Shown piece by piece: positions 9,755-19,623 of a stretch of DNA of 42,475 bases (positions are counted from its first letter, which is position 1; the number at the start of each line of letters is the position of its first letter). Source of the DNA: an uncultured Thermomicrobiales bacterium. GTDB taxonomy: Bacteria > Chloroflexota > Chloroflexia > Thermomicrobiales > UBA6265. A model generated the notes under the pieces. That model worked only from the letters and a program-made list of their open reading frames with translations, searched no databases and was not told where the DNA came from. Location: contig CADCWL010000029.1 of the NCBI GenBank assembly GCA_902806405.1, positions 1 through 42,475 on the forward strand, read 5' to 3'. The position numbers and the translations under genes were made by a program.

Positions 9755-11359
9755 TCAGATCCGCAGCACGCCATAGTCGGTGGCCGGGATCGGGGCGTTG
9801 AGGGTCGTCGCGAGGGCGAGGCCGACGACCTGGCGGGTCTGGCGGGGATCGATGACGCCGTCGTCCCAGAGGCGGGCGGTGGCGTGGTAGGGGCTCGCCT
9901 CCTCTTCGTAGCGGGCGCCGACCTCTCGGCGGAGCGCCGACAGGGCCGCCTCGTCGGGCGGGTCGCCGCGAGCGGCGAGACTCTGGCGGCGGACGTCGGT
10001 GAGGACGCCGGCGGCCTGCTCGCCGCCCATGACCGCGATCCGGTGGGTCGGCCAGGAGAAGACGAAGCGGGGGTCGTAGGCGCGGCCGCACATGGCGTAG
10101 TTCCCGGCGCCGTAGGAGGCGCCGATCATGACCGTGATCTTCGGCACCTGGGCGACGGCGACGGCGGCGACCATCTTCGCGCCATCGCGGGCGACCCCCT
10201 CCTGCTCGTAGCGGCGGCCGACGATGAAGCCGGTGATGTTCTGAAAGAAGAGGAGGGGGAGGCGCTGCTGGGCGCAGAGCATCACGAAGTGGGCGCCCTT
10301 GCGGGCCGACTCGGGGAAGAGGATGCCGTTGTTGGCGAGGACGCCGACCGGTACGCCGTAAAGGTGACCGAAGCCGCAGACGAGGGTTTGCCCGTACTCC
10401 GCCTTGAACTCGCGGAGGCGGCTGCCGTCGAGGACGCGGCGGAGGACCTGGCGGGCGTCGTAGGGGCGGCGTGGGTCGGGGGGGACAAGCGCGAGCATCT
10501 CCTCCGGGTCCTCCGCCGGCGCGGCGATCGGCTCGCGTTGCCAGGGGGTCGGCGGCGGCGCCGGGCGGGGGGCGCTCATCAGGTCGCGGGCGAGCGCGAG
10601 CGCCGCCGGCTCGTCGTCGACGGCGTAGTCGACGAGGCCGCTGAGGCGGGCGTGGACATCGGCGCCGCCGAGCTCCTCGGCGGAGACCTCCTCGCCTGTC
10701 GCCGCCTTCACCAGCGGCGGCCCGGCGAGAAAGATGGTGCCAGCGCCGCGGACGATGATCGCCTCGTCGCACATGGCGGGGACGTAGGCGCCGCCGGCGG
10801 TACAGGAGCCAAGAACGGCGGCGACCTGGCGGAGGCCGTGGGCGGAGAGGAGCGCCTGGTTGCGGAAGATGCGGCCGAAGTGCTCCTTGTCGGCGAAGAC
10901 TTCGCTCTGGAGCGGCAGGAAGGCGCCGCCGGAGTCGACGAGGTAGAGGCAGGGGAGCCGGTTGGCGAAGGCGATCTCCTGGGCGCGGAGGTGCTTCTTG
11001 ACGGTCATCGGGAAGTAGGTGCCGCCCTTGACGGTCGGGTCGTTGGCGACGACGACAACCTCGCGGCCGCCGATGCGGCCGATGCCGGTGACGATGCCGG
11101 CGCCGGGGCTGGCGTCGTCGTACATGCCGTCCGCGGCGAGGGGCGAGAGCTCGAGGAAGGGGGAGGCGGGGTCGAGGACGCATTCGATCCGCTCGCGGAC
11201 CGGCAGCTTGCCGCGGGCGCGCTGCTTGGCCTGGGCCGCCGCACCGCCGCCCTCGGCGGCGCGGGCGAGACGGGCCCGGAGGTTGGCGACGGCGGCCTCG
11301 TTGGCGGCGCGGTAGGTCGCGTCGACCGTCGGGTCGGGTGGGGCGGCGGTGGCGAGCAT
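9755..11359 (-). CDS. Acyl-CoA carboxylase carboxyltransferase beta subunit (probably methylcrotonoyl-CoA carboxylase beta)
   Basis: [81 protein letters not shown]...[10 protein letters not shown]-like motifs. Confidence 0.93.
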   Translation of the reverse strand: MLATAAPPDPTVDATYRAANEAAVANLRARLARAAEGGGAAAQAKQRARGKLPVRERIECVLDPASPFLELSPLAADGMYDDASPGAGIVTGIGRIGGREVVVVANDPTVKGGTYFPMTVKKHLRAQEIAFANRLPCLYLVDSGGAFLPLQSEVFADKEHFGRIFRNQALLSAHGLRQVAAVLGSCTAGGAYVPAMCDEAIIVRGAGTIFLAGPPLVKAATGEEVSAEELGGADVHARLSGLVDYAVDDEPAALALARDLMSAPRPAPPPTPWQREPIAAPAEDPEEMLALVPPDPRRPYDARQVLRRVLDGSRLREFKAEYGQTLVCGFGHLYGVPVGVLANNGILFPESARKGAHFVMLCAQQRLPLLFFQNITGFIVGRRYEQEGVARDGAKMVAAVAVAQVPKITVMIGASYGAGNYAMCGRAYDPRFVFSWPTHRIAVMGGEQAAGVLTDVRRQSLAARGDPPDEAALSALRREVGARYEEEASPYHATARLWDDGVIDPRQTRQVVGLALATTLNAPIPATDYGVLRI

Positions 11360-11554
11360 GGGCACTCCTTCGTGCCGATCGGGGCGCGCCTGCGGCGGCG
11401 CGGCGAGGAAAGTGTGCCATAGGCGCGGGTGCGGGCGCGGCGGGGGAGGATCGTGGCGGGCGCGGGCGAAGGCGGCGACGGGGTTTGGATGGCGACCGCG
11501 GCGTCCGGGGGGCGCGCCATACCGCGCAGGTGGTCGCGCGCGGATGGTCGCGCG

Positions 11555-11600
11555 GAGTTGAAACCCCGGACTGGACTCACGAAGCGCCTCTGGGGCTGAG
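11555..11600 (+). repeat. Dispersed intergenic hairpin repeat, copy 2
   Basis: GAGTTGAAACCCCGGACTGGACTCACGAAGCGCCTCTGGGGCTGAG, ends roughly self-complementary. Confidence 0.5.
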
Positions 11601-11819
11601 TGCGGTCCGAGGAACGTTGGCGTCGATCCGGCGGCGCCGGGCGGTCTGGCGAACGGGGGCGGCGACGTTATCTCCCCCTCCTTCTCTGTATCGTCGCGCG
11701 GGCGATTTGCGTGCGGGTGGTGATGAGAGGAGGCGGGCGGAGATGGGGGGCGGTGGCGCGGCGGAGGAGGCGGAGTTGCTTGCGGAGGTGGGGGGGACGA
11801 CGGTGGTGCCGTCCCCCTT

Positions 11820-12110
11820 GAGGCGCTGGGCGTGGCGGAGGACGCGACGGTCGGGTACGTCTGGCGAGACGTCGCGAACGCCGCTCGCGCTTCGTCGATC
11901 ACCCGGGATCGTTTGGCACCCTCCCGGTCGAGGCGGTCCAGGCGCTCGAGGTCCTCGGCCGAGACGAGGCCGGCCCCGGGGACGCCGGTCTTCTCCACGA
12001 GCACGCGGGCATCGCCCCGGGAAACCCGGCCGACGAGGGCGTCGAGGTTGCCTTCCGCCTCGGCTATCTCCTTCGTCTGGGTTGTCGGTTGGTGCTTACC
12101 TAGGTCCAAC
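11820..12110 (-). pseudogene. Phd/YefM-like antitoxin remnant with a single-base frameshift
   Basis: [67 protein letters not shown] then ATSRQT... in frame 0, but [13 protein letters not shown] in the shifted frame (expected AAFRDVSP); no convincing start; no partner toxin. Confidence 0.6.
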
Positions 12111-12216
12111 GGGACCCGAACACGAAGGGGAGATCGCGGGGTGTGACGGATGCACCGTACCGCACGGGTAAGGGGGCCACCGTTTCCACCGTTCCCCCGC
12201 GTCGGACTGGCGGCCG

Positions 12217-13386
12217 CTACTCGGTGAGGCCCATCTGGCGGGCGATGACGTAGCGGAGAACCTCGCTGGTGCCTTCGCCGATGGTGAGGACCTTGGCGTC
12301 GCGGTAGAAGCGGGGGACGGGGGACTCCTCGATGTAGCCGAAGCCGCCGTGGATCTGGAGGTTCTCCTCGGCGGCGCGGACGGCGAGCTCGGAGGCGAAG
12401 AGTTTGGCGGCCGCGGCCTCCTCGGTGAAGGGTTTGCCGGCCTCCTTCAGCGCCGCCGACCGGTAGGTGAGGAGGCGGGCGGCGGCGATCTGGGTCTTGA
12501 GGTCGGCGAGCTTGAAGTGGATCGCCTGCTGGCGGGCAATCGGGGCGCCGAAGGCGACGCGTACTTGGGCGTATGCGGTCGCCTGTTCGAGCGCGCCCTG
12601 GGCGAGGCCGACCGACATCGCGGCGACGCCGACGCGGCCGCCGTCGAGGCCGGTCAGGAAGACGCGGGCGCCCTTGCCGAGCGGGCCGAGGAGCGCGTCG
12701 TCCGGCACGCGGCAGCCGGCGAAGACGAGCTCGCGGGTGTCGGAGGCGTGCCAGCCGAGCTTGCGGTAGGGCTTCTGCGGCTCGTAGCCGGGGGTGCCGG
12801 TCGGGACGATGAAGGTGCTGAGGGCGGTGCCGCCGTTGCTGCCGGTGCGGGCGGTGGCGATGCAGAAGGCGCTGAGGTCGGTGCCGGCGTTGGTGGTGAA
12901 CGCCTTGGTGCCGTCGAGGACCCAGCCGGTCTCGTCCTCCCCATCGCGGCGGGCGACCGTGGTCGCGGCGCGGACGTCGGAGCCGCCGCCCGGCTCGGTG
13001 CTGGCGAAGGCGCCGAGGGTCTCGCCGCGGGCGAGCGGCACGAGCCAGCGCTGCTTCTGCTCCTCGGTGCCGAAGAGGAGGATCGGCTCGCCGCCGAGCG
13101 AGACGTTGGCGCCGACGGTGACCGCGACGGAAGAGTCGATCCGGGCCAGTTCCTCGATGACGACCGCCTGGGCGACGGCGCCGGCACCGAGGCCGCCGTA
13201 CGCTTCGGGGAAGCCAACGCCCATCGCGCCGAGTTCGCCGAGCTGGCGGATCGTCTCCGTGGGGAAGGTGTGCGTTTGGTCCCACTCGGCGGCGTGGGGG
13301 GCGATCTCGCCCTCGGCGAACTCGCGGATGGTGTCGCGCAGGGCGAGTTGCTCGTCGGAGAGTTCGAAGGAGGGGCAGGAGGTCAT
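12217..13386 (-). CDS. Acyl-CoA dehydrogenase (candidate isovaleryl-CoA dehydrogenase)
   Basis: [31 protein letters not shown]...[14 protein letters not shown]...[40 protein letters not shown]. Confidence 0.92.
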   Translation of the reverse strand: MTSCPSFELSDEQLALRDTIREFAEGEIAPHAAEWDQTHTFPTETIRQLGELGAMGVGFPEAYGGLGAGAVAQAVVIEELARIDSSVAVTVGANVSLGGEPILLFGTEEQKQRWLVPLARGETLGAFASTEPGGGSDVRAATTVARRDGEDETGWVLDGTKAFTTNAGTDLSAFCIATARTGSNGGTALSTFIVPTGTPGYEPQKPYRKLGWHASDTRELVFAGCRVPDDALLGPLGKGARVFLTGLDGGRVGVAAMSVGLAQGALEQATAYAQVRVAFGAPIARQQAIHFKLADLKTQIAAARLLTYRSAALKEAGKPFTEEAAAAKLFASELAVRAAEENLQIHGGFGYIEESPVPRFYRDAKVLTIGEGTSEVLRYVIARQMGLTE

Positions 13387-13605
13387 CGGCGTCCTCCGGG
13401 GTGTCGGGTCGCGGGCGGCCGCGGCGTCGCGGCCCCTGGCGGGAAGTGTAGCGCCCGGTGGCGAGCCCGCGGAGTAGTTGGGGGAGGCGAGCGGATCCTG
13501 TGGGGCTCGACGGAGCCGGACGACATGCACCCTCCGAGCGTCCCGAGTTGGAAAGCCGCGGGGTCGCGTGGCGACTGAGGGCGGTTTGGCCACGAGGCCG
13601 CGCGG

Positions 13606-13835
13606 CTACGGCGTTTCGGAGGCGTCTGCCCGACCGGTCGCGTTCATCCTGATGTGCAAGATAGGCAGAATGGGGAGGTCAGGCCCTTCATGCGGAAGAC
13701 GACGATGTGGTGACCGATAGGGTGACTTCGGCAGCCGGGACCGATCTCGTTGCGCGCTCGGTCCAACCGGGAAAGGTGCCGATCTCCCGCAAAGCGTCCC
13801 GGATGCGGGCAACGTCGGCACGTGCCCGATCCTCT
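13606..13835 (-). pseudogene. ParE-like toxin remnant, multiply frameshifted
   Basis: Pieces in different minus frames: ADVARIRDALREIG / FPGLDRARNEIGPGCRSHPIGHHIVVFRMKG / [17 protein letters not shown], together resembling a ParE C-terminus. Confidence 0.6.
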
Positions 13836-13910
13836 CCTCGGGTGAGCAAGCCCTGCGGGACGATGCCCTCGTCATCGACCTGGGCGGGGGGAGGGACGAC
13901 GACCGGCAGC

Positions 13911-14189
13911 CTACGGGAGGACCTCAGAGTGCGGGTGCTGGCCCTCCCGCGCCTTCTTCCGAGCAGCTTCGATGATTTCGGCGCGGGGTTCCGGGGCGTG
14001 CTCCCGGCCCTCGCCGCGGCCGAGTTGGTCCTCGCCGGTGGCGAGGGCGGCGTGGAGCCGCTGGAGGTGATCCCGTTCCGAAATCAAGCGTCACGCCTCG
14101 CGGACGACTTCGCCGGCGTTGTTGTAGAGGCCGGTTGCTACCTTCTGCCGGACCATCGCCTCCAGGTGGGAGCTGAAATTCACGTTCAC
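13911..14189 (-). pseudogene. ParD-like antitoxin with in-frame TGA at codon 33
   Basis: GTG start: MNVNFSSHLEAMVRQKVATGLYNNAGEVVREA*RLISERDHLQRLHAALATGEDQLGRGEGREHAPEPRAEIIEAARKKAREGQHPHSEVLP*; TGA (14091-14093) sits where ParD family has L in REALRL. Confidence 0.7.
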
Positions 14190-14485
14190 GCACAGCTCCC
14201 CCCGCACGCGCTGAAGGCAGCAGGGATTGACCCCCTTTGTTGCCGCACGACTCCTCGGGAACCGACGAAGAAGGAACGCGAATCACCCGCGACCGCCTGG
14301 CCGGCGCGGTCCGAGCGGGACATTGCCGTGGTGCGCGGCGGCCAAGGAGGCGGCAGCCGACGGGGGACGGTTTGGCCGGGGGCGGGTCGGAGGGGGTATA
14401 CATTGCCCGACATCCGGGACGGTCGAACGGTTCGGGGGTCGACGATGGGGGCGGTCAACGGCGACCGCCGACAAAGGAGCAGTCG

Positions 14486-15622
14486 ATGGCGACTGAAACC
14501 GGGCCGGCCCCCACGGGGGCGATCCAGGGCGCTTTCCAGGCCGGCGTCGTGCCGCAGGACGGCGCCGCCGCGTTCCGCGCGCCGCTCGACCACGTCGACG
14601 TCGGGGCGGGGACGATCACGGCGAGCGTGGCGCCGGCGTCGGCGGGCGACGGCGGGCTTGACCACGAGACGCTGCGCGAGATGTACCGCTTCGTGGCGCT
14701 GGCGCGGGCGCTCGACGAGCGGATCTGGCAGCTGAACCGGGCGGGGCGGGCGCCGTTCGTCGTCTCCGGGCAGGGGCACGAGGCGGCGCTGGTGGGCGCC
14801 GGTTTCGCGCTCGACCGGGCCAACGACGTGGTCCTGCCCTACTACCGCGACCTGGCGCTCTGCCTGGTCTTCGGCCTCTCGGCGCGCGACGTGATGATGA
14901 GCGTGCTGGCGCGGGCGCCTGACCCGATGTCGGGCGGTCGCCAGATGCCGGCCCACTATGGCTCGGCCCGGCTCCGGATCGTCAGCTCCTCGAGCGTGGT
15001 CGCCTCCCAGTTGCCGCACGCGACCGGCACCGCCTACGCCGCCAAGCTGCGCGGCACGGGCCAGGTCTCCCTCGCCTGCTTCGGCGAGGGGGCCGCGTCC
15101 AAGGGCGACTTCCACGAAGCGTGCAACTTCGCCGGCATCCATCGGCTGCCGGTCGTCTTCTTCTGCGAGAACAACCGCTACGCGATCTCGGTCCCGCAGA
15201 GTCTCCAGATGGCGATCGACAACGTCGCCGACCGCGCCGCCGGGTACGGCTTCCCCGGCGTCGTCGTCGACGGGACCGACCTGCTCGCCGTCCACCGGGC
15301 GGTGGGGGAGGCCGCCGCGCGGGCGCGCCGCGGCGAGGGACCGACGCTGGTCGAGGCGAAGGTCTACCGCTTCCACCCGCACACCTCCGACGACGACGAC
15401 CGCACCTACCGCAGCCAGGACGAGGTCAAGGCGTGGCGGGCGTGGGACCCGCTGGCCCGCTTCGAGGCGCGGCTGCGCGAGGTCGGCGCCCTCGACGACC
15501 GGACACGCGCCGAGATCGCGGCCGGCGTCGCGGCCGAGGTCGAGGCGGCGACCGACGCGGCGGAGGCGGCGCCCTTCCCCGACCCCGCCACCTTCGATCG
15601 CTACGTCTACGACGGGGGCTAG
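14486..15622 (+). CDS. 2-oxoacid (probably branched-chain) dehydrogenase E1 alpha subunit
   Basis: REMYRFVALARALDERIWQLNRAGRAPFVVSGQGHEAALVGAGFAL...GEGAASKGDFHEACNFAGIHRLPVVFFCENNRYAISVP; RBS AAAGGAG. Confidence 0.9.
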   Translation: MATETGPAPTGAIQGAFQAGVVPQDGAAAFRAPLDHVDVGAGTITASVAPASAGDGGLDHETLREMYRFVALARALDERIWQLNRAGRAPFVVSGQGHEAALVGAGFALDRANDVVLPYYRDLALCLVFGLSARDVMMSVLARAPDPMSGGRQMPAHYGSARLRIVSSSSVVASQLPHATGTAYAAKLRGTGQVSLACFGEGAASKGDFHEACNFAGIHRLPVVFFCENNRYAISVPQSLQMAIDNVADRAAGYGFPGVVVDGTDLLAVHRAVGEAAARARRGEGPTLVEAKVYRFHPHTSDDDDRTYRSQDEVKAWRAWDPLARFEARLREVGALDDRTRAEIAAGVAAEVEAATDAAEAAPFPDPATFDRYVYDGG

Positions 15623-15695
15623 GGGCTGGGGGTGGGGCGGCCGGCCCGACCCGGCTCGGTCGCGCTGGTCGGACCCGGGCGGAGGGAGGACTTCG

Positions 15696-16742
15696 ATGGT
15701 ACAGGCTCCGGAGCGGCCGGCGGTGGCGCGGCCGGCGGGCGACGCCGAGGCGGACGAGGCGCCGCAGCGGTCGTTCATCGAGGCGATCCACGACACGCTG
15801 CACGAGGAGATGCGGGCGGACGAGCGGATCGTGGTGCTCGGGGAGGACGTGGGGCGCCGCGGCGGCGTCTTTCGGGTGACGGAGGGGCTGCTGGCCGAGT
15901 TCGGCGAGGGACGGGTGATCGACACCCCGCTCGCCGAGTCGGGGATCATCGGCAGCGCGATCGGGATGGCGCTGAACGGGTTGCGGCCGGTGGCCGAGAT
16001 CCAGTTTCTCGATTTCATCCACTCGGCGATGGACCAGCTGATGAACGAGGCTGCGCGGCTCCGCTACCGCTCGAACAACGACGTCTGCTGCCCCCTCGTC
16101 GTCCGCGTCCCCTTCGGCGGGGGAGTCCACGGCGCCCTCTACCACTCGCAGAGCATCGAGGCGGTCTTCGTCCACACCCCGGGCCTGAAGGTCGTCGCTC
16201 CCGCCACGCCGGCCGATGCTCGTGGGTTGCTCCGCGCCGCGATCCGCGACGACGACCCGGTGCTGTTTCTGGAGCACAAGCGGATGTACCGCCTGATCAA
16301 GGGGTCGGTGCCGCCCGGGCCGCACGAGGTGCCGCTCGGCCGGGCACGGGTGGCGCGGGAGGGGAGCGACGCGACGATCGTGACGTACGGCTTCATGGTC
16401 CACGAGGCGGAGAAGGCGGCGGCGGCGGCGGCGGAGCGCGGGGCGAGCGTCGAGGTGATCGACCTCCGGTCGCTCAAGCCGCTGGACGAGGCGGCGGTGA
16501 TCGCTTCGGCCAAGAAGACGGGCAAGGCGCTCGTCGTCGCCGAGGCGAACCGGCCCTGCTCGGTCGCGAGCGAGGTGGCGGCCCTGATCGCGGAGGAGGC
16601 GTTCGCCTACCTCGACGCGCCGGTGATGCGGGTGGCCGGGCCGGACGTGCCGGCGATGCCCTTCAGCCCGCCCTTGGAGAAGGCGTTCCTGGTCGACGCC
16701 GAGAAGATCGGCGCCGCGCTGGGGCGGCTGCTGGCGTACTAG
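15696..16742 (+). CDS. 2-oxoacid (probably branched-chain) dehydrogenase E1 beta subunit
   Basis: SFIEAIHDTLHEEMRADERIVVLGEDVGRRGGVFRVTEGLLAEFGEGRVIDTPLAESGIIGSAIGMAL; RBS GGAGGGAGG. Confidence 0.93.
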   Translation: MVQAPERPAVARPAGDAEADEAPQRSFIEAIHDTLHEEMRADERIVVLGEDVGRRGGVFRVTEGLLAEFGEGRVIDTPLAESGIIGSAIGMALNGLRPVAEIQFLDFIHSAMDQLMNEAARLRYRSNNDVCCPLVVRVPFGGGVHGALYHSQSIEAVFVHTPGLKVVAPATPADARGLLRAAIRDDDPVLFLEHKRMYRLIKGSVPPGPHEVPLGRARVAREGSDATIVTYGFMVHEAEKAAAAAAERGASVEVIDLRSLKPLDEAAVIASAKKTGKALVVAEANRPCSVASEVAALIAEEAFAYLDAPVMRVAGPDVPAMPFSPPLEKAFLVDAEKIGAALGRLLAY

Positions 16743-16752
16743 CTATGACCTA

Positions 16753-16943
16753 TGAGCGGTCAGCCAGGGGTGGGCAGCGTTCTGCCTCGGCGCTTTCCCG
16801 TCATCCCGAAGCACGAGGGATCTCTGCTGGGCGGCGTAGCGGTGGGGAGACCCCTCCTTCGTGGGGATGACGCGGCTCGGGGGCTTGCGAGGGCGGGTGA
16901 CCTGGTCGTGGCTCATCGCGGGTCGCTCGTGGCTGACCGCTCA
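16753..16943 (+). repeat. Nested inverted-repeat element (MITE/REP-like) between E1 beta and E2 genes
   Basis: Outer perfect 14-nt inverted repeat TGAGCGGTCAGCCA (16753-16766) / TGGCTGACCGCTCA (16930-16943); inner imperfect inverted repeat GTCATCCCGAAGCACGAGGGATCTC ... GGAGACCCCTCCTTCGTGGGGATGAC. Confidence 0.6.
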
Positions 16944-16994
16944 CGGCTGACGGATGACCGCACATGGCTCATCGCTCACCGCTCGGAGGCTGGC

Positions 16995-18443
16995 ATGGCG
17001 ACGGGGACGGCGACGACGATCACGATGCCGCAGCTCGGGGAGAGCGTGACGGAGGGGACGATCGGGGCCTGGCTGAAGCGGGTCGGCGAGCCGGTCGGCA
17101 AGTACGAGGCGTTGGTCGAGGTTGTGACCGACAAGGTGAACGCGGAGGTGCCGTCGCCGGTCGCCGGCGTTCTCGCCGAGATCCTGGTCGAGCCCGAGAC
17201 GACGGTGCCGGTCGGGGCCGTGCTCTGCCGGATCGAGGAGGCGGGCGCCGGGGCGCCCTCCACGGCGGTGGCCGGGGCGGCGCCGGCGCCGGCGATGGGA
17301 GGCGACGGGGACGTGGCCGACGGCGGCCGGGCGCCATTTGGCTCGCCCACGGCCACGGTTCGGCGGCGGGGCGAGATCGCGGACGAGATGGAGTTGCTGC
17401 GCGTCCGTTCGTCGCCGGCGGTGCGGCGCATCGCGGAGGAGCACGGGATTGAGATCGCGCGGATCGGGGGGACCGGCATCGGCGGTCGGGTGACGAAGCA
17501 GGACCTCGTCGCCCACCTCGCCGTGACCCCGGACGCGCCCGAGGCACGCGCCGTCCCGGGGGCGGGTGCCGCGGCCCCGCTCCCGGCACCGGCAGTCGAC
17601 GCGGGCGCGGCCTCCACGCCGCCGGTCGTGGCGGTCCGTGAAGGGGTGGGGCCCGCTCCCGCGGCCGAGGTGATCCCCGTCCCGCCGCCGGCGCTCGAGC
17701 CCGGGACGGAATCCGTCGGGGGGCGGACGCGAGCGGCGGTCCTTCCCGGCGACGAGGTCGTTCCGGTCACGCCGATGCGGCGGACCATTGCCGAGAACAC
17801 GGTCCGCTCGGAGCGGACGGCGCCGCACGCGACGGTCGTCATGGAGGTCGACATGACCCGCGTCGTCGCCTTCCGGGCGGCCCAGAAGGAGGCGTTTCGG
17901 CGGCGGGAGGGGATCGAACTGACCTTTCTGCCGTTCGCGATCAAGGCGGCGACGCTGGCGCTGCGGGATCACCCGCGGCTCAACGCCGTCTGGGACGGGG
18001 ACCGGATCATCCACCGCGCGGCGATCAACGTCGGCGTTGCCGTGGCGCTGGATGACGGGTTGATCGTGCCGGTGATCCGGAACGCCGACCGGCTGAGCGT
18101 GGCCGGGCTGATGCACGCCGTGGCCGACCTGGCGGCGCGCGCCCGCGACGGCGGGCTGACGCCGGACGACGTCGCCGGCGGCACCTTCACCGTCAACAAC
18201 CCGGGCAGCTTCGGCTCGCTCGTCTCGACGCCGATCCTGGTCCAACCGCAGGCGGCGATCCTCTCGACCGAGGCGATCGTGAAGCGGCCGATGGTGGTCG
18301 ACGACATGATCGCCGTCCGCTCGATGATGAACCTCTCGCTCACCATCGACCACCGCGTCCTCGACGGCCTCGCCGCCGCCCGCTTCCTGCAGGCGGTCAA
18401 GGGGTGGCTGGAGGCGGCGGACGGGGCGCTGTCGGTGTACTAA
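16995..18443 (+). CDS. Dihydrolipoamide acyltransferase (E2) of 2-oxoacid dehydrogenase
   Basis: Lipoyl domain ITMPQLGESVTEGTIGAWLKRVGEPVGKYEALVEVVTDKVNAEVPSP; peripheral-subunit-binding domain VRSSPAVRRIAEEHGIEIARIGGTGIGGRVTKQDL; catalytic LTIDHRVLDG. Confidence 0.94.
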   Translation: MATGTATTITMPQLGESVTEGTIGAWLKRVGEPVGKYEALVEVVTDKVNAEVPSPVAGVLAEILVEPETTVPVGAVLCRIEEAGAGAPSTAVAGAAPAPAMGGDGDVADGGRAPFGSPTATVRRRGEIADEMELLRVRSSPAVRRIAEEHGIEIARIGGTGIGGRVTKQDLVAHLAVTPDAPEARAVPGAGAAAPLPAPAVDAGAASTPPVVAVREGVGPAPAAEVIPVPPPALEPGTESVGGRTRAAVLPGDEVVPVTPMRRTIAENTVRSERTAPHATVVMEVDMTRVVAFRAAQKEAFRRREGIELTFLPFAIKAATLALRDHPRLNAVWDGDRIIHRAAINVGVAVALDDGLIVPVIRNADRLSVAGLMHAVADLAARARDGGLTPDDVAGGTFTVNNPGSFGSLVSTPILVQPQAAILSTEAIVKRPMVVDDMIAVRSMMNLSLTIDHRVLDGLAAARFLQAVKGWLEAADGALSVY

Positions 18444-18459
18444 CGGCTTTCGCACCTCG

Positions 18460-19623
18460 TCACCGTTCGACCAGCCACCACGCCTCGGCGAACTGGCGGA
18501 CCGCAGCCTCGTCGACGGCGACCCCGAGGCCCGGCCGGTCGGGCGGGGTGATCCGGTCCCGGTGGTACCAGGAGGCGGCGTCGGCGACGTCGGCGGCAAG
18601 CATCAAGGGACCGCCCATCTCGACGGTGAGGACGTTGGCGAGGGCGAGGGCGAGGTGGAGGCCGGCGGCGGAGGCGACGGAGCTCTCGACCATGGTGCCG
18701 ACCTGGGCACCGATGCCGGCGGTCTCGGCGACGGCGTTGAGGGCGAGGGCGGGCCCCAGGCCGCCGCACTTCATGAGCTTGATGTTGACGAGGTCGGCGG
18801 CGCGGAGGGTGGCGACGCGTGACATTTCCCGGGGCGAGCGGCAGCCTTCGTCGACCATGATCGTGGCGCCGGTCTGGCGGCGGACCTCGGCGAGACCCTC
18901 GAGATCCCAGGCGGCGACGGGCTGCTCGATGTAGGCGGGGCGGATGGGGGCGCAGGCGCGGATGGCGGCGATGGCGACGCCGGGGGTGCGCCAGCCCTGG
19001 TTGGCGTCGACCTTGATCGCGACGTCCGGGCCGACGGCTTCCCGGACCGCGGCCAGGCGGCGGGCGTCCAGGGCCGGGTCGTCGGGGTCGCCGAGCTTGA
19101 CCTTGACGGTGGCGAAGCCGGCGGCGACGTGGCGTGCGGCGGCGGCGGCCATCGTTGCCGGGTCGGCGAGGCCGACGACGCGGGAGATGGTGAGGTGGGG
19201 TTTGCCGCGGCCGCCGAGGAGGACCCAGAGGGGGACGCCGAGGGCGCGGGCGAGGATGTCGTGGAGGGCGATGTCGAGGGCGGCCTTGGCGGCGGGGGCG
19301 CCTTCGAGGCGGGCGTCGAGGGCGCGGCGGGCGCCGTCCCGGTCGCGGGCGTCCCGGCCGAGGAGGGCGGGGGCGAGGGTGTGGCGGAGGATCGCGGCGA
19401 CGCCTTCGTAGGTCTCGCCGGTGACGTTGGGGTCGGGCGTGGCCTCGCCCCAGCCGAGGGCGCCGCCGGTCGTCGTGACCCGGACCAGCACCGTCGGCAC
19501 GTCGGGGTAGGTCGCGTAGGCGATCGCGAACGGCTCACGCAGCGGCAGGCGGACGGGGACGACCTCGACGGAGGCAATGGTTAGGGGGGCGGACGCGGTC
19601 GCCGGCGGCACGGGCGTGCTCAC
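18460..19623 (-). CDS. Mandelate racemase/muconate lactonizing enzyme family protein (dipeptide-epimerase-like)
   Basis: FATVKVKLGDPDD, AIKVDANQGW, YIEQPVAAWDLEGLAEVRRQTGATIMVDE, LVNIKLMKCGGL; GTG start overlaps the stop of the upstream gene (GTGA). Confidence 0.85.
   Translation of the reverse strand: MSTPVPPATASAPLTIASVEVVPVRLPLREPFAIAYATYPDVPTVLVRVTTTGGALGWGEATPDPNVTGETYEGVAAILRHTLAPALLGRDARDRDGARRALDARLEGAPAAKAALDIALHDILARALGVPLWVLLGGRGKPHLTISRVVGLADPATMAAAAARHVAAGFATVKVKLGDPDDPALDARRLAAVREAVGPDVAIKVDANQGWRTPGVAIAAIRACAPIRPAYIEQPVAAWDLEGLAEVRRQTGATIMVDEGCRSPREMSRVATLRAADLVNIKLMKCGGLGPALALNAVAETAGIGAQVGTMVESSVASAAGLHLALALANVLTVEMGGPLMLAADVADAASWYHRDRITPPDRPGLGVAVDEAAVRQFAEAWWLVER

Noticed and set aside
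9755-13285. 1176-aa minus-strand ORF
   Set aside because: High-GC open frame that runs through the carboxyltransferase gene, an intergenic region and an off-frame of the acyl-CoA dehydrogenase; only the 9755-11359 part is real
14091-14093. TGA in the ParD-like frame as selenocysteine or programmed recoding
   Set aside because: Position is a hydrophobic leucine in the family, no redox context or obvious SECIS, and the partner toxin is also broken; nonsense mutation is simpler
14396-14486. TATACA-containing promoter upstream of the E1 alpha gene
   Set aside because: A plausible -10 is present but the candidate -35 is poor and spacing is suboptimal; too weak to call
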